Below, in pieces: positions 7,981 through 16,661 of a DNA stretch of 46,673 nucleotides. Every line of letters begins with the position of its first letter. The stretch's first letter is position 1. Both the position numbers and the translations under genes were made by a program. The DNA comes from Elusimicrobia bacterium GWC2_64_44 (GTDB lineage: Bacteria; Elusimicrobiota; Elusimicrobia; Elusimicrobiales; UBA9959). The notes under the pieces were generated by a model. It made no database searches, had not been told where the DNA came from, and saw nothing but the letters and a program-made list of their open reading frames with translations. Location of the stretch: positions 1-46,673 of the forward strand of contig MGUG01000010.1 in the NCBI GenBank assembly GCA_001799845.1, read 5' to 3'.

Positions 7981-8438
7981 CGGTAGTTTTCCACGCTGTA
8001 AGTCAGCAGCCGGCCGCCGCGGTAGCGGAACTTGCCGGAGAAGCAGCCGGGCCGGTCCAGCAAAGGCAGGAAGACCTTGTCGCCGCCCCAGAGGTTCAGC
8101 TTCAGCAGGTCACGGTCCGGGATCCAGGCCAGGTTCCCCTCCGGCGAGTCCAGCAGGCGGCCCGTAAAGTCCGACGCCGTGAACACGAACACGTACCAGT
8201 CCTCGCGTTTGGCGAAATCCGGGAAAGTAAGGACGCCTTTCAACTTCGGGCGTCGGATCTTGAGGCCGGACTCTTCCCGCACCTCGCGTATCACGCAGTC
8301 TTCCGGGCTCTCCCCGGGCTCGAACTTGCCGCCCAGCCCGTTCCACTTGCCCTCGTGTACGTCGTCGGGCTTCTTGACGCGGTGCAGCATCAGGGTTTTC
8401 TTGTCCTTGCGGACATAGCAGAGGGTGGCCAGTTTCAT
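7977..8438 (-). CDS. Nudix hydrolase, MutT/MTH1-like
   Basis: 153 residues. A full Nudix box (GGKFEPGE, then REVREESGL) spans about residues 37-60. Just before it, HEGKWNGLGG is the substrate-side motif of the 8-oxo-dGTP diphosphatase branch. It hydrolyses a nucleoside diphosphate linked to another group; removal of oxidised dGTP is likely but not proven. It lies one base after cysK and overlaps anmK by four bases, so it is co-transcribed with them. Such small Nudix genes are often carried along in operons without a pathway link. Confidence 0.87.
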   Translation of the reverse strand: MKLATLCYVRKDKKTLMLHRVKKPDDVHEGKWNGLGGKFEPGESPEDCVIREVREESGLKIRRPKLKGVLTFPDFAKREDWYVFVFTASDFTGRLLDSPEGNLAWIPDRDLLKLNLWGGDKVFLPLLDRPGCFSGKFRYRGGRLLTYSVENYR

Positions 8439-8439
8439 G

Positions 8440-9384
8440 TCAGTCCGAAGCCCCCTGCGGCGGCAGGTCTTCGAAGAGCCAGGTGCTCAGGTAGCGCTCG
8501 CCGGTATCCGGCAGTATCACAACGATGGTCTTGCCCTTGGACTCAGGGCGCGCGGCGATGTCCCAGGCGGCGCGCATGGCGGCGCCGGAGGAAATGCCTG
8601 CCATGATCCCCTCTTCCTTCATGAGCCGCCGCGCGGCCGCGCCGGCCTGCTCGTCAGTGACCTGGACGACCTCGTCGATGAGGGAGCGGTCGAGCACTTC
8701 CGGCACAAAATTCGCGCCTATGCCCTGGATGCGGTGCGGCCCGGCAGCGCCTCCGGAGAGCAGCGGCGAGGCGGCCGGCTCCACCGCGACCACCTTCACT
8801 CCGGGCTTCTTCTTTTTAAGCCCCCGCGCCACGCCGGTCAGCGTGCCGCCCGTGCCTACGCCGGCCACGAAAAAGTCCACGCTTCCGTCGGTATCGCCCC
8901 AGATCTCCTCGGCGGTGGTCGCCTCGTGGATGGCGGGATTGGCGGGGTTGGAGAACTGCCGCGGCATGAAGGCCCCGGGGGTAGCGGCCAGTATTTCCTC
9001 GGCCTTGGCTACCGCGCCGGCCATGCCGGCGGGGCCGGGGGTCAGGACCATCTTGGCGCCGAAACCGTGCAGGATCTTGCGGCGCTCCACGCTCATGGTC
9101 TCTGGCATGGTCAGCACCAGGCGGTAGCCCCTGATGGCGCACAACCAGGCTAGGCCTATACCCGTGTTGCCGCTGGTGGGCTCCACCACCACGGCGCCCG
9201 GCTTCAGCAGGCCGCGCGCCTCGGCGTCGGCCAGCATCCCGAGCGCGGCGCGGTCCTTGACGCTGGAAGAAGGGTTGAAGAATTCCAGTTTCGCCAGCAG
9301 CAGCGCCGGGCAGTCCCCGTCGCGGCAGATCTTCACCAGCGGCGTGCGGCCCACCAGGCCGCTCAGGTCCTGAGCATAGTTCAT
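8440..9384 (-). CDS. cysK: Cysteine synthase (O-acetylserine sulfhydrylase)
   Basis: 314 residues, a PLP enzyme making cysteine from O-acetylserine and sulfide. Seen: [14 protein letters not shown] with the PLP lysine, the substrate loop [10 protein letters not shown], the phosphate-binding [10 protein letters not shown], and GISSGAA near the C-terminus. [10 protein letters not shown] near the end is typical of CysK rather than of cystathionine beta-synthase. Its ATG overlaps the cysE stop by four bases, and the pair forms the two-step serine-to-cysteine pathway, whose enzymes also bind each other. CysM is the alternative, less likely here. Confidence 0.94.
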   Translation of the reverse strand: MNYAQDLSGLVGRTPLVKICRDGDCPALLLAKLEFFNPSSSVKDRAALGMLADAEARGLLKPGAVVVEPTSGNTGIGLAWLCAIRGYRLVLTMPETMSVERRKILHGFGAKMVLTPGPAGMAGAVAKAEEILAATPGAFMPRQFSNPANPAIHEATTAEEIWGDTDGSVDFFVAGVGTGGTLTGVARGLKKKKPGVKVVAVEPAASPLLSGGAAGPHRIQGIGANFVPEVLDRSLIDEVVQVTDEQAGAAARRLMKEEGIMAGISSGAAMRAAWDIAARPESKGKTIVVILPDTGERYLSTWLFEDLPPQGASD

Positions 9385-9995
9385 TTCGTCCCCCCCAGCT
9401 CTGCGCGGAGCTTGTCCAGTTCTTCCTGCACGCGGCGCATCTGGTCCGCGCAGTGGTCGGGCAGGCGGTTATGGTCCAGCTGGCCGCCTGCGGCGCGGCC
9501 GGTGTGGGCGGGCACGCCGAAAACTGTGGCCTCCGGCGGGACCTCGGCCAGGACCACGGAGCCGGCGCCGATGCGCGCGCGGTCCCCTATCTTTATGGCG
9601 CCCAGCACCGCGGCGCCTGCGCCCACCACCACGCCGTTGCCCAGCGTGGGATGGCGTTTCTTATGCTCCAGCGAGACGCCGCCCAGCACTACGCCCTGGT
9701 AGAGCAGTACGTCGTCGCCGATCTCGGCGGTCTCGCCTATCACCACGCCCATGCCGTGGTCTATGAAAAAGCGGCGGCCTATGGTGGCGCCGGGATGTAT
9801 CTCGACGCCGGTGAGGAAGCGCGCTATATGGGAAAGCAGCCGGGCCGCAAAGAACCAGCCGCGCGTCCAGAGCCAGTGCGCCGGGCGGTGCAGCCAGACG
9901 GCGTGCAGGCCCGGGTAACAGAGCAGGACCTCCCAAAAGCCGCGCGCGGCCGGGTCCTTTTCAAAAACCGTCCTGATATCTTCCGCGAAGTTCAT
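9381..9995 (-). CDS. cysE: Serine O-acetyltransferase
   Basis: 204 residues from the ATG at 9995, which has AAGGA six bases upstream. The frame is open for 276 bases further, but that part is low-complexity and unsupported. An N-terminal helical region ([16 protein letters not shown]) leads to left-handed beta-helix hexapeptide repeats: [20 protein letters not shown], then [13 protein letters not shown] and [20 protein letters not shown]. This is the short EpsC/CysE form lacking the long N-terminal domain of E. coli CysE. It acetylates serine with acetyl-CoA and feeds CysK. The C-terminal helix ([18 protein letters not shown]) does not end in the Ile that inserts into CysK, so complex formation is uncertain. 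Confidence 0.93.
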   Translation of the reverse strand: MNFAEDIRTVFEKDPAARGFWEVLLCYPGLHAVWLHRPAHWLWTRGWFFAARLLSHIARFLTGVEIHPGATIGRRFFIDHGMGVVIGETAEIGDDVLLYQGVVLGGVSLEHKKRHPTLGNGVVVGAGAAVLGAIKIGDRARIGAGSVVLAEVPPEATVFGVPAHTGRAAGGQLDHNRLPDHCADQMRRVQEELDKLRAELGGTK

Positions 9996-10046
9996 TTTAT
10001 CCTTGGGCGCCGGTGGAACGGCCGGTTTCAGCCGCCGCTTACGGGT

Positions 10047-10052
10047 ATTATA
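10047..10052 (-). promoter_or_regulatory. Candidate -10 box of the cysE operon
   Basis: A consensus TATAAT on the minus strand inside an AT-rich island (10044-10066), 51 bases before the cysE ATG. No good -35 is visible. The predicted leader would be about 45 bases. Confidence 0.45.
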
Positions 10053-10098
10053 TATATTTTTATAGCACGGCTCCGTCCGGGCCCGTGGCCGTAAAACA

Positions 10099-10127
10099 AA
10101 GAAGGCCGGGACGCTCCCGGCCTTCTT
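10099..10127 (-). terminator. Terminator hairpin of the secreted-protein gene
   Basis: A 13-bp stem (10099-10111 with 10115-10127) and a three-base loop, 17 bases past the stop of the minus-strand gene at 10144. On that strand the run after the stem is TTTGTTTT. Confidence 0.85.
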
Positions 10128-10143
10128 ATAACGGCTTTGGAAT

Positions 10144-11046
10144 TTACAGCTTGTAGATGTCGAACTGCGAGCCGTTGAGCTTGAAGCCGTAGCCCGCCTC
10201 GAACGACGGGAAGGTGACGCCGGCCGGCTTGATGTCGGAGGTCTTGAAGATGAAGTAAGAGGTCGCGTCAACCACCGGGAAGGGGATCAGCAGCACCAGG
10301 GTCTTGTCGGTGAAGCGCGCGCCCTGCGGGCCCTGCACGATCTCGTTGCCGTAGGCCAGCTTGTAGTTCTTGGCCAGCTTCACGTCCACGCCCTTGGCGG
10401 CCACGCCGTCACCGACGGACTTGAGGGAAGTGTTAAGCGCCATGCCGCGGGGGCCTTTGATCTCGAGCATGCTGTTCTCGGGGGTGGAGGCGTTGGCCTT
10501 GATCTTGACCACGAACTTCTCGCCGTCTATGGTCACGGTCTTGGAACCGCTCATGAAGATGCCCCAGTTGATGATCTCGGTGCCGCGCACGAAGTAACTC
10601 TCGTTGCGGGAGGTGGTCAGCACCAGGAAGAACTTGTCCTTGTCGGCGCAGGAGTTGCCGCCGTCGGGGCAGTTGCTGGCCTTGGAGCCGCTCACGTGCA
10701 CCTTGGTGCCGGCGCCGGTGGTGAAGGCGACGGCGGGCTTGAGATAGGCGTTCTTGATGGTGTCGAGGTTGATGGAGAACACGGTGTCGGCCAGGCCTTT
10801 ATTGAAGCCCTGCTCCATCTGCAGCTCGGAGGCGCGGGGCGCCACGCCGTAGCCGAAGTAGGAGAACAGGTCCAGTTCGGGGGCGGCCTGCTCCTGCGCG
10901 GCGGAGGCGGGAGCGGACACAGCGGGGGTTTCGACGCCTTCCAGCGAGTAGCCGGAGTCTCCGAGCACCGCGCCGTTGGCGGCGGCCACGGAAATCAGGT
11001 TGAAGGCCGCGAGGGCGGCTGCGCTAAATTTCATCAGGTTCTTCAT
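10144..11046 (-). CDS. Secreted protein of unknown function
   Basis: 300 residues from the ATG at 11046, which is preceded by GGGAG. A signal peptide covers about residues 1-25 ([26 protein letters not shown]). An Ala/Pro-rich stretch follows, then a beta-rich region with one Cys pair in a loop (NCPDGGNSC), probably a disulfide. Repeated segments such as [19 protein letters not shown] and [12 protein letters not shown] suggest a beta-sandwich. I recognise no family. It has its own promoter and terminator, so it is a single-gene unit. A periplasmic or surface role is inferred only from the signal peptide. Confidence 0.75.
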   Translation of the reverse strand: MKNLMKFSAAALAAFNLISVAAANGAVLGDSGYSLEGVETPAVSAPASAAQEQAAPELDLFSYFGYGVAPRASELQMEQGFNKGLADTVFSINLDTIKNAYLKPAVAFTTGAGTKVHVSGSKASNCPDGGNSCADKDKFFLVLTTSRNESYFVRGTEIINWGIFMSGSKTVTIDGEKFVVKIKANASTPENSMLEIKGPRGMALNTSLKSVGDGVAAKGVDVKLAKNYKLAYGNEIVQGPQGARFTDKTLVLLIPFPVVDATSYFIFKTSDIKPAGVTFPSFEAGYGFKLNGSQFDIYKL

Positions 11047-11079
11047 TGTGGTCTCCCGTATACTGGTTTGCTGTACTAT

Positions 11080-11106
11080 GTTATACCAGTTCCTGGCGGC
11101 AGGCAA
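11080..11106 (-). promoter_or_regulatory. Promoter of the secreted-protein gene, extended -10
   Basis: On the minus strand, TGGTATAAC (11088-11080) is an extended -10 element. TTGCCT at 11106-11101 is a -35 at a short 15-base spacing. The ATG is 33 bases past the -10, leaving room for the visible GGGAG ribosome site. Confidence 0.55.
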
Positions 11107-11168
11107 GAGAGGCCAAGGGCCGTATAAATACAGATAAGAGACCCAGGCGAAAATAGGCCCTTAGGGCA

Positions 11169-12458
11169 TTAGCGGATAAGGGGTTTGAAGCCGATGAGGA
11201 AAAGCAGCAGCTCCTGCGGGCCGGCCGCGCGGACTTCGCGCACCTCCCGCACCAGCCGGAACAGCGGCAGCACGGCCGCGGCGCGCAGGGCGGCCGAGAT
11301 CAGCAGCAGGGCTACGAAGGAGCTGCCCCGCAAGGCGGGCAAATGGCCGTAGAGCCAGCCGCCGGCCAGGGCGCCGGCGAACTGCGCCAGACCGCCGGTA
11401 AAGGCGTTGAAGGCGATGTAGCCTGCCCTGGAATTGGCGGGGATGGACTCGTAGATGAAATTGTTCATCCCTATCAGGTAGGCGCCCCAGATCACGCCGG
11501 AGTAGGCCTCCACCCCGGCCAGGTAGTAGAAGTTGCGGCTGAAAGTCCACAGCAGCGGCACCGTGGGGATAAGCAGGAAGGCGGCCTTCAGCACCTTAAC
11601 GCTGCCGTAGGCGTCCGCCGCCTGGCCCCAGCGCTGCATGGTCAGGTAGGTCAGCAGCGGGCCTATGGACATCAGCACCATGTACTGCAGGTAGCCGCAT
11701 TTGAGCTCCTTCAGGGCGTAGACGCTGAAATACGGGGCCGCGAGGTAGGTGGAGGTCAGCAGGACGAGCACGGAGAAGAACAGCGCGGGCACCCGCCCCC
11801 GGCGGAAATCGAAGGAGGCGAAAAAGTTCACCCCGGAGCCGCGCGGCAGGTGGAAGCCGGTACGCGGCTCATACATGCCGGTGATGAAATACCAGGACAA
11901 CAGCCGGAACATCCCGGCCGACGCGAACACCGCGCAGAAGCCCCACGTGGCTTTTTCGCCGGCCAGGCCCAGTATCCTGGACGCGACGAAACTGGCAGAG
12001 AAGAACATCAGGCCGACCAGCTGATAGCGGAAGCCGAAGAAATTCCCGCGCTTGGAGGCCGGGATATACTCGCCCATCAGCACCGCCCAGGGCGGCGCCG
12101 ACATGTTGCCGGCCACGGTGTAGACCATCATGGCCGCCAGCAGCAGCGGAAAGGCCGCGCCGGCCGGCAGGAAGACCGCTCCCGCCGCCGCGAAGAGGGA
12201 AAGCGCCTGGATAAAGACCGTCAGCAGCAGGGCTTTTTTGCAGCTGCCCAGCCGCGTCACCAGCCGCTCGGTGAAGAACTGGAAGAAAGAGGACAGCAGG
12301 GAAGGCAGCGAGCGCAGCACGCCCACGCCCATGGTGGAGGCGCCGAGGGCCATGGCGAAGGGCACGGCGTAGGGGTCCGTAAAACCGCTCATGGCGGCCC
12401 AGGCCACGCCGTCTTTTATGGAGGCTTTTACGCTGTCGCGTACGCGGTGCTTTTGCAT
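11169..12458 (-). CDS. MFS permease of unknown substrate
   Basis: 429 residues with about twelve hydrophobic helices and short loops. MFS-like features include the helix 4 region AGNMSAPPWAVLMGEYIPASKRGNFFG, in which SKRGNFFGFR resembles the loop 4-5 motif, and a basic middle loop (FDFRRGRVP) separating the two six-helix halves. It does not match a drug-exporter subfamily that I can name. It is transcribed away from the WD40 gene out of a shared 48-base region. A -10 TATAAT ends 12 bases before its ATG, and no SD is seen. Confidence 0.75.
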   Translation of the reverse strand: MQKHRVRDSVKASIKDGVAWAAMSGFTDPYAVPFAMALGASTMGVGVLRSLPSLLSSFFQFFTERLVTRLGSCKKALLLTVFIQALSLFAAAGAVFLPAGAAFPLLLAAMMVYTVAGNMSAPPWAVLMGEYIPASKRGNFFGFRYQLVGLMFFSASFVASRILGLAGEKATWGFCAVFASAGMFRLLSWYFITGMYEPRTGFHLPRGSGVNFFASFDFRRGRVPALFFSVLVLLTSTYLAAPYFSVYALKELKCGYLQYMVLMSIGPLLTYLTMQRWGQAADAYGSVKVLKAAFLLIPTVPLLWTFSRNFYYLAGVEAYSGVIWGAYLIGMNNFIYESIPANSRAGYIAFNAFTGGLAQFAGALAGGWLYGHLPALRGSSFVALLLISAALRAAAVLPLFRLVREVREVRAAGPQELLLFLIGFKPLIR

Positions 12459-12480
12459 TGAGGTCGTTAAATTATATAAA
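12453..12480 (+). promoter_or_regulatory. Promoter of the WD40 gene, back to back with the MFS promoter
   Basis: On the plus strand TTGCAT (12453-12458) and TATAAA (12475-12480) are 16 bases apart. On the minus strand TATAAT (12476-12471) serves the MFS gene. The two -10 boxes overlap, so only one direction can be used at a time. The expected plus-strand start near 12487 excludes an upstream ATG at 12483 and favours the one at 12507. Confidence 0.6.
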
Positions 12481-12506
12481 TTATGACAATCCGCTCAGGG
12501 GGCGCT

Positions 12507-13376
12507 ATGAACGAAACAGCTTTGGTAAAAACTCTGGAAGGCCACAAGGACGGTGTCTTGGCGCTGGCCTTCTCGCCCAGCGGCAAATTCCTGGCCACCG
12601 CGGGCGAGGACAACGCCATCCGCCTTTGGGACATACCCGACGGCATAGAGATACAGGCCATAGAGGCCCACGGCGGCGACGTCCGCGCCGTAGCCTTCGA
12701 CCCGGACGGCGACGCCTTCGCCTCCGCCTCCTGGGACAAGAGCGTCAAGATCTGGAAAACGGCCGACTGCACCACGCTGGCGCAGGTCAACGCCCACGAC
12801 GGGCCGGTGAACTGCCTGGCCTTCTCCCCCGACGGCAAGCTGCTCTACTCCGGCTCCGACGACTCTACCATCAAGATCTACGCTTCCCCCGGCGGCGCGG
12901 TGAAGGGCACGCTGAAGCCCGAGATGGGCGACATCAAGGCCTTGGCGGTCTCCCCCTCCGGCCTGATAGCCGCCGGCGGCGTGGAACTGCAGATCATGGA
13001 CCCCTCGGGCAAGCTGCTCCACGACAACGACTCCTACCTCTACGGCGTGCGCTGCCTGGCCTTCTCCCCGGACGGCAAGCGCCTGGCCGTAGCCACCGGC
13101 ATGGAGAAGCGCCTGGAAGTCTGGGACACCGAGAAACTGACGGAGTCCGGCTCGGTCAAGGATTCCGACTGGGTCAACTGCGTTGCTTTTACCCCCGATG
13201 GCAAATATGTCGTCACCGGCGGCAGCGCCGTAAAGGTCTGGGACCCTGCCACAGGGACCTGCCTTAAGACCTTCGAGGGCCACGCGGACGAGATCTACAG
13301 CGTGGACGTCTCCCCGGACGGCAAGTACGTCGCCTCCGCCTCCAACGACAAAACCGTCAAACTCTGGTCCCTGTAA
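12507..13376 (+). CDS. WD40-repeat protein, single seven-bladed propeller
   Basis: 289 residues from the ATG at 12507, which has AGGGGG upstream. Seven repeats are seen, ending in DNAIRLWDI, DKSVKIWKT, DSTIKIYAS, VELQIMDP, EKRLEVWDT, SAVKVWDP and DKTVKLWSL. Most start with the pattern VxxLAFSPDGK. Seven blades make exactly one closed beta-propeller. There is no signal peptide, no membrane helix and no extra domain, so it is probably a cytoplasmic binding scaffold; the partner cannot be inferred. Blades 4 and 6 are short and the most degenerate. The nearly identical repeats suggest recent internal duplication. Confidence 0.88.
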   Translation: MNETALVKTLEGHKDGVLALAFSPSGKFLATAGEDNAIRLWDIPDGIEIQAIEAHGGDVRAVAFDPDGDAFASASWDKSVKIWKTADCTTLAQVNAHDGPVNCLAFSPDGKLLYSGSDDSTIKIYASPGGAVKGTLKPEMGDIKALAVSPSGLIAAGGVELQIMDPSGKLLHDNDSYLYGVRCLAFSPDGKRLAVATGMEKRLEVWDTEKLTESGSVKDSDWVNCVAFTPDGKYVVTGGSAVKVWDPATGTCLKTFEGHADEIYSVDVSPDGKYVASASNDKTVKLWSL

Positions 13377-13384
13377 CCCGCAAC

Positions 13385-13427
13385 AATGAGGCAGCCGCCT
13401 TTTAAGAAGGCGGCTGCCTCATTTTTT
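13385..13427 (+). terminator. Rho-independent terminator of the WD40 gene
   Basis: A 17-bp perfect stem (13385-13401 with 13407-13423), a five-base loop and a run of six Ts. Confidence 0.95.
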
Positions 13428-13469
13428 GGGGGGTTGACCTTCGTTAAGCGGGTTACGGAGGGTATTTTG

Positions 13470-13475
13470 TATAAT
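13470..13475 (+). promoter_or_regulatory. Consensus -10 box of the FadL-type gene
   Basis: A perfect TATAAT lies 33 bases before the ATG at 13509, leaving room for AGGAGG. No good -35 lies 16-18 bases upstream; TTGACC at 13434 is too far. Confidence 0.5.
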
Positions 13476-13508
13476 TTTACTGGTTCTATAAATTGTTAGG
13501 AGGAATTA

Positions 13509-14741
13509 ATGTTAAAGACAATAGCTATAGTTCTCGCCCTTGCCGGCAGCGTTAATGCCGCGGGCTTCCGCCAGGCCAACCAGAGCGCTTCCGCCAACGG
13601 CATGGGCACGGCCTTCAGCGCCGTGGCCAATGACGCCTCGGCCGTCTGGTACAACCCCGCCATGCTGGGCGACCTGAACGGCACCAATGTCTCCGTGGGC
13701 GCCGTCTTCATCGACCCCCGCACCGAGCACACCAACACTAACGGAACTATCGACCGGACTGAAAACAAGCTGCACACCCTGCCCCATGTCTACGCCACCC
13801 ACAAGCTCAGCGACAAGTTCGCCATCGGCCTCGGCATGCTGGTGCCCTTCGGTCTCACGACCGAGTGGGACCCGGTTACCGCCAACACCCGCCGCGTGGC
13901 CACCGAGTCGGCCCTGAAGGCCATCTACACCGGCCTCACGGGCTCCTACAAAGTGACCGACAAACTGTCCGTCGGCGCCGGCGCCAGCCATGTCAGCCTG
14001 GACGCCACGATGAACAAGAAGATAGAATTCGCCGGCAATGACGTAGAGCAGACCCTCGAGGGCGACGGCACCGGCACCGCCTGGCAGCTGGCCACGAACT
14101 ACAAGCTTAACAGCAAGTGGAACCTCGCCGCCAACTACCGCAGCCAGGTCAAGGTAAAAATCGACGGCAAGATCCATCTGCCGACCACCGGCGCCCTCGC
14201 CGCGGCCGCCGCCACCAACAAGGACGCCAAGACCGAGATCACCCTGCCGGACACCTTCCAGCTGGGCGCCGCTTATAAGCACAGCGAAAACCTGCTGTTC
14301 TCGGTAGAGGCCGACTACACCGACTGGACCACCTACGACAAGCTGGTCATCGATTACACCAACGACGCCGGCGTAGCCAGCAGGTCCACCGACTACAAAT
14401 ACTGGAACTCCGCCTGGGCCTTCCGCGTGGGCACCGAGTACAAGGTCAACGACGCCTGGAAGCTGCGCGCCGGTTCTTATTATGACCTGAGCCCCGTCGA
14501 CAACAAGTTCTTCGAGACCCGCAACACCTGCTCGGACCGCCTCGGCGTGTCCGTGGGCGCGGGATACACGAAGGGCAGCTTCTCCGTGGACTTCTCCTAC
14601 CTGTACCTGAAGTTCATGGAACGCCGCGTCAATAACAGCATCCAGGACGACGGCTCCCTGCTCGCGGACAAGACCGTCCTCAACGGCAAGTACAACACCA
14701 CCGCCCGCCTGCCCGCCCTCACTGTCAACTACAAGTTCTAA
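13509..14741 (+). CDS. FadL/OmpP1/TodX-family outer-membrane porin
   Basis: 410 residues. A signal peptide (MLKTIAIVLALAGSVNA) is cut before AGFRQANQSASANGMGTAFS. That segment and NDASAVWYNPAM are the N-terminal hatch signature of FadL-family transporters, which carry long-chain fatty acids or other hydrophobic molecules across the outer membrane. The rest alternates polar and hydrophobic residues as beta strands and ends in an aromatic residue (VNYKF), the outer-membrane assembly signal. AGGAGG sits just before the ATG. It is flanked by terminators on both sides. The substrate is not determinable. Confidence 0.92.
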   Translation: MLKTIAIVLALAGSVNAAGFRQANQSASANGMGTAFSAVANDASAVWYNPAMLGDLNGTNVSVGAVFIDPRTEHTNTNGTIDRTENKLHTLPHVYATHKLSDKFAIGLGMLVPFGLTTEWDPVTANTRRVATESALKAIYTGLTGSYKVTDKLSVGAGASHVSLDATMNKKIEFAGNDVEQTLEGDGTGTAWQLATNYKLNSKWNLAANYRSQVKVKIDGKIHLPTTGALAAAAATNKDAKTEITLPDTFQLGAAYKHSENLLFSVEADYTDWTTYDKLVIDYTNDAGVASRSTDYKYWNSAWAFRVGTEYKVNDAWKLRAGSYYDLSPVDNKFFETRNTCSDRLGVSVGAGYTKGSFSVDFSYLYLKFMERRVNNSIQDDGSLLADKTVLNGKYNTTARLPALTVNYKF

Positions 14742-14762
14742 TTGACAGCCGCAAGGCGTAAA

Positions 14763-14794
14763 AAAACCCCGCGTCCGTAAGGGCGCGGGGTTTT
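14763..14794. terminator. Rho-independent terminator after the FadL-type gene
   Basis: An 11-bp stem (14763-14773 with 14784-14794) and a 10-base loop, with T-rich continuation on the plus strand and A-rich on the other. It separates the converging porin gene and the arsenic operon. Confidence 0.88.
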
Positions 14795-14811
14795 CTTTTC
14801 CGGGTAACAGG

Positions 14812-15870
14812 TTATGCCGCGGTCGGGAGCCCGTACCAGCGTCTGCCTATCCACAGCGACACGTTCACCAGCGCTATCAGGGCCGGCACCTCCACCAGCG
14901 GGCCGATGACGGCCGCGAAGGCCGCCCCGTGGTTTATGCCGAAGGTGGCGATAGCTACCGCTATGGCCAGCTCGAAGTTATTGGAGGAAGCCGTGAAGGA
15001 CAGCGTCGCGGACTCGCCGTAAGACGCGCCGCTTTTCTTGCTCATCCAGAAAGAGACGAAGAACATCAGCGCAAAATAGACCAGCAGCGGTATGGCTATG
15101 CGCACCACATCCAGCGGCACGGCCACTATGTTCTCCCCCTTTATGGAGAACATTACCACTATGGTGAACAGCAGCGCCACCAGCGTCAGCGGGCTGATGA
15201 CCGGGATGAATTTCTCAGCGTACCATTCCCGCCCCTTGGCCGCTATCAGGGAGAACCGGGTGACTATCCCGGCGATGAAGGGAATACCCAGGTAAATGAA
15301 CACGCTTTTAGCGATCTCGCCCATGGTGATGTTCACCACCGCGCCTTCCAGCCCCAGCCAGCGAGGCACGAGGGTGATGAAGAACCAGGCGTAAACCGAG
15401 AAGAACAGCACCTGGAACACCGAGTTGAAGGCCACAAGCCCCGCACAGTATTCACAGTCGCCCTTAGCCAGGTCGTTCCAGACTATCACCATGGCTATGC
15501 AGCGGGCGAGGCCTATCATGATGAGGCCCACCATGTATTCCGGCTTGTCGCGCAGGAAGATGATCGCCAGCGCGGTCATCAGCACCGGGCCCACCAGCCA
15601 GTTCTGCGCGAGCGACAGCAGCAGCACCTTCTTATTGGCGAAGACGCGGTGCATCTCCTCGTATTTCACCTTCGCGAGCGGCGGGTACATCATCAGGATG
15701 AGGCCGATGGCTATCGGGACGGAGGTGGTACCCACGCTGGAGGCGGCGTTGAACTGCGCCACGGCGGCCGGCCACAGCCAGCCGGCGGCCACGCCCGCGC
15801 CCATCGCTAGGAAGATCCACAGCGTCAGGTAGCGGTCCAGGAAAGACAGCCTCTTCATTATCCCTTCCAT
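14812..15870 (-). CDS. acr3: Acr3-type arsenite efflux permease
   Basis: 352 residues with ten hydrophobic helices. It opens with [20 protein letters not shown]. The helix 4 region [19 protein letters not shown] carries the conserved cysteine needed by Acr3 to move As(III), and [21 protein letters not shown] is the second diagnostic block. It exports arsenite, driven by the proton gradient. It is the last gene of the operon. The ATG at 15870 overlaps the arsC stop (TAATG); a second ATG at 15858 has AAGGGAT before it and may be the real start. It is not related to ArsB, which has 12 helices. Confidence 0.95.
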   Translation of the reverse strand: MEGIMKRLSFLDRYLTLWIFLAMGAGVAAGWLWPAAVAQFNAASSVGTTSVPIAIGLILMMYPPLAKVKYEEMHRVFANKKVLLLSLAQNWLVGPVLMTALAIIFLRDKPEYMVGLIMIGLARCIAMVIVWNDLAKGDCEYCAGLVAFNSVFQVLFFSVYAWFFITLVPRWLGLEGAVVNITMGEIAKSVFIYLGIPFIAGIVTRFSLIAAKGREWYAEKFIPVISPLTLVALLFTIVVMFSIKGENIVAVPLDVVRIAIPLLVYFALMFFVSFWMSKKSGASYGESATLSFTASSNNFELAIAVAIATFGINHGAAFAAVIGPLVEVPALIALVNVSLWIGRRWYGLPTAA

Positions 15871-16289
15871 TATTTTATCCCTTCGAGCAGTCCGCCCACG
15901 AAAACCTTTATCTCGTCGCGCACACGGCGGTAAGGGGCCAGCGCCTCCTCCTCGGTCTTGGCGTCTCTCGCCAGAAAGGGCGGATCCTCGAAACTTTTAT
16001 GAAGTTTCTCCGACGGGCCCAGCCAGAGGGGGCAGCTCTCGCGCGCCTGGTCGCAGACCGTCACCACCAGGTCGAAGGCCTGCCCCTTGAATTCGTCGGA
16101 ATGCTTGGAGCGGTGGCCGGAGATATCCACGCCGGCCTCGGCCATTACCTTGATAGCCCGCGGGTCCACTACCCCCGGCTTGCTGCCGGCGGAGAAGACC
16201 TCGGCCCTGCCGGCCAGCAGCTTATGCCCCCAGCCCTCGGCCATCTGGCTGCGGCAGGAATTGCCCGTGCACAGGAAAAGTATCCGCAT
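15870..16289 (-). CDS. arsC: Arsenate reductase, thioredoxin-coupled (low-mass phosphatase fold)
   Basis: 139 residues from the ATG at 16289, which has GAGAGG upstream. The frame is open for 72 more bases, but that part is only the out-of-frame tail of the neighbour. CTGNSCR at residues 7-13 is the CX5R phosphate loop. Cys79 and Cys86 (VCDQARESC) have the seven-residue spacing of the Staphylococcus Cys82/Cys89 pair, which forms the disulfide relayed to thioredoxin. It reduces As(V) to As(III) for Acr3 and ArsM. Its stop overlaps the acr3 start. Confidence 0.95.
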   Translation of the reverse strand: MRILFLCTGNSCRSQMAEGWGHKLLAGRAEVFSAGSKPGVVDPRAIKVMAEAGVDISGHRSKHSDEFKGQAFDLVVTVCDQARESCPLWLGPSEKLHKSFEDPPFLARDAKTEEEALAPYRRVRDEIKVFVGGLLEGIK

Positions 16290-16299
16290 CGGTCCTCTC

Positions 16300-16650
16300 T
16301 TAGTGGCCGTGACCGCAGCCGCAGTCGCCGCCGCCGCAGTCGCCGCCGCCGCCGTCGTCACAGCCGCAGCTGTCGCCCGACTTGGGCAGGCCCTTCACCA
16401 TTATCGAGCCTTCGCTGTCGCAGTCTATGGTGGCGTTCTCCAGCTGCGCGGCGGCGTCCGCGGCCACGAAGAACTTGAACTTCTTTATCTCCATCTCGGC
16501 GTCGCCAGCTTCCGCCTTGGTGGTGATGTCCATGGCCAGGCTGGGGCCGCAGCAGCCCGGCGCCATAAAAATGCGCAGGCTTGAGCTTGCTCCCTGCTTG
16601 GCTATGAAGCCCTTGATCTTCTCTATCGCCGCGTCGGTCATGTTCAGCAT
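16300..16650 (-). CDS. IscA/HesB-like protein with Cys/Gly/His-rich tail
   Basis: 116 residues. The fold matches the Fe-S_biosyn (PF01521) family. Cys33-Cys34 (APGCCGPSLAMDI) sit where IscA has its first cluster-binding Cys, and Cys95/Cys97 (SCGC) where it has CGC. A 20-residue tail then adds Cys105, Cys110, Cys112 and His114/His116 among Gly and Asp, and ends in CGHGH. That tail should bind soft metals or As(III). It lies between arsM and arsC with gaps of about ten bases, in an operon where Fe-S assembly is not expected. An arsenic-binding or arsenic-protected cluster role is inference. Gly/Asp codons make the tail a GCC-rich DNA repeat. Confidence 0.8.
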   Translation of the reverse strand: MLNMTDAAIEKIKGFIAKQGASSSLRIFMAPGCCGPSLAMDITTKAEAGDAEMEIKKFKFFVAADAAAQLENATIDCDSEGSIMVKGLPKSGDSCGCDDGGGGDCGGGDCGCGHGH

Positions 16651-16661
16651 AGTTCTCTCCT

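Noticed and set aside
13434..13439. TTGACC as the -35 of the FadL-type gene
   Set aside because: It lies 30 bases before the TATAAT, far beyond usable spacing.
16290..16361. N-terminal extension of ArsC (Ala/Thr-rich)
   Set aside because: It is the GCC-rich tail of the IscA-like gene read in another frame; the ATG at 16289 has its own ribosome site and starts the catalytic strand.
16312..16372. GCC-type triplet repeat as a CRISPR or microsatellite
   Set aside because: It is explained by Gly, Asp and Cys codons of the IscA-like tail, with no regular spacers.
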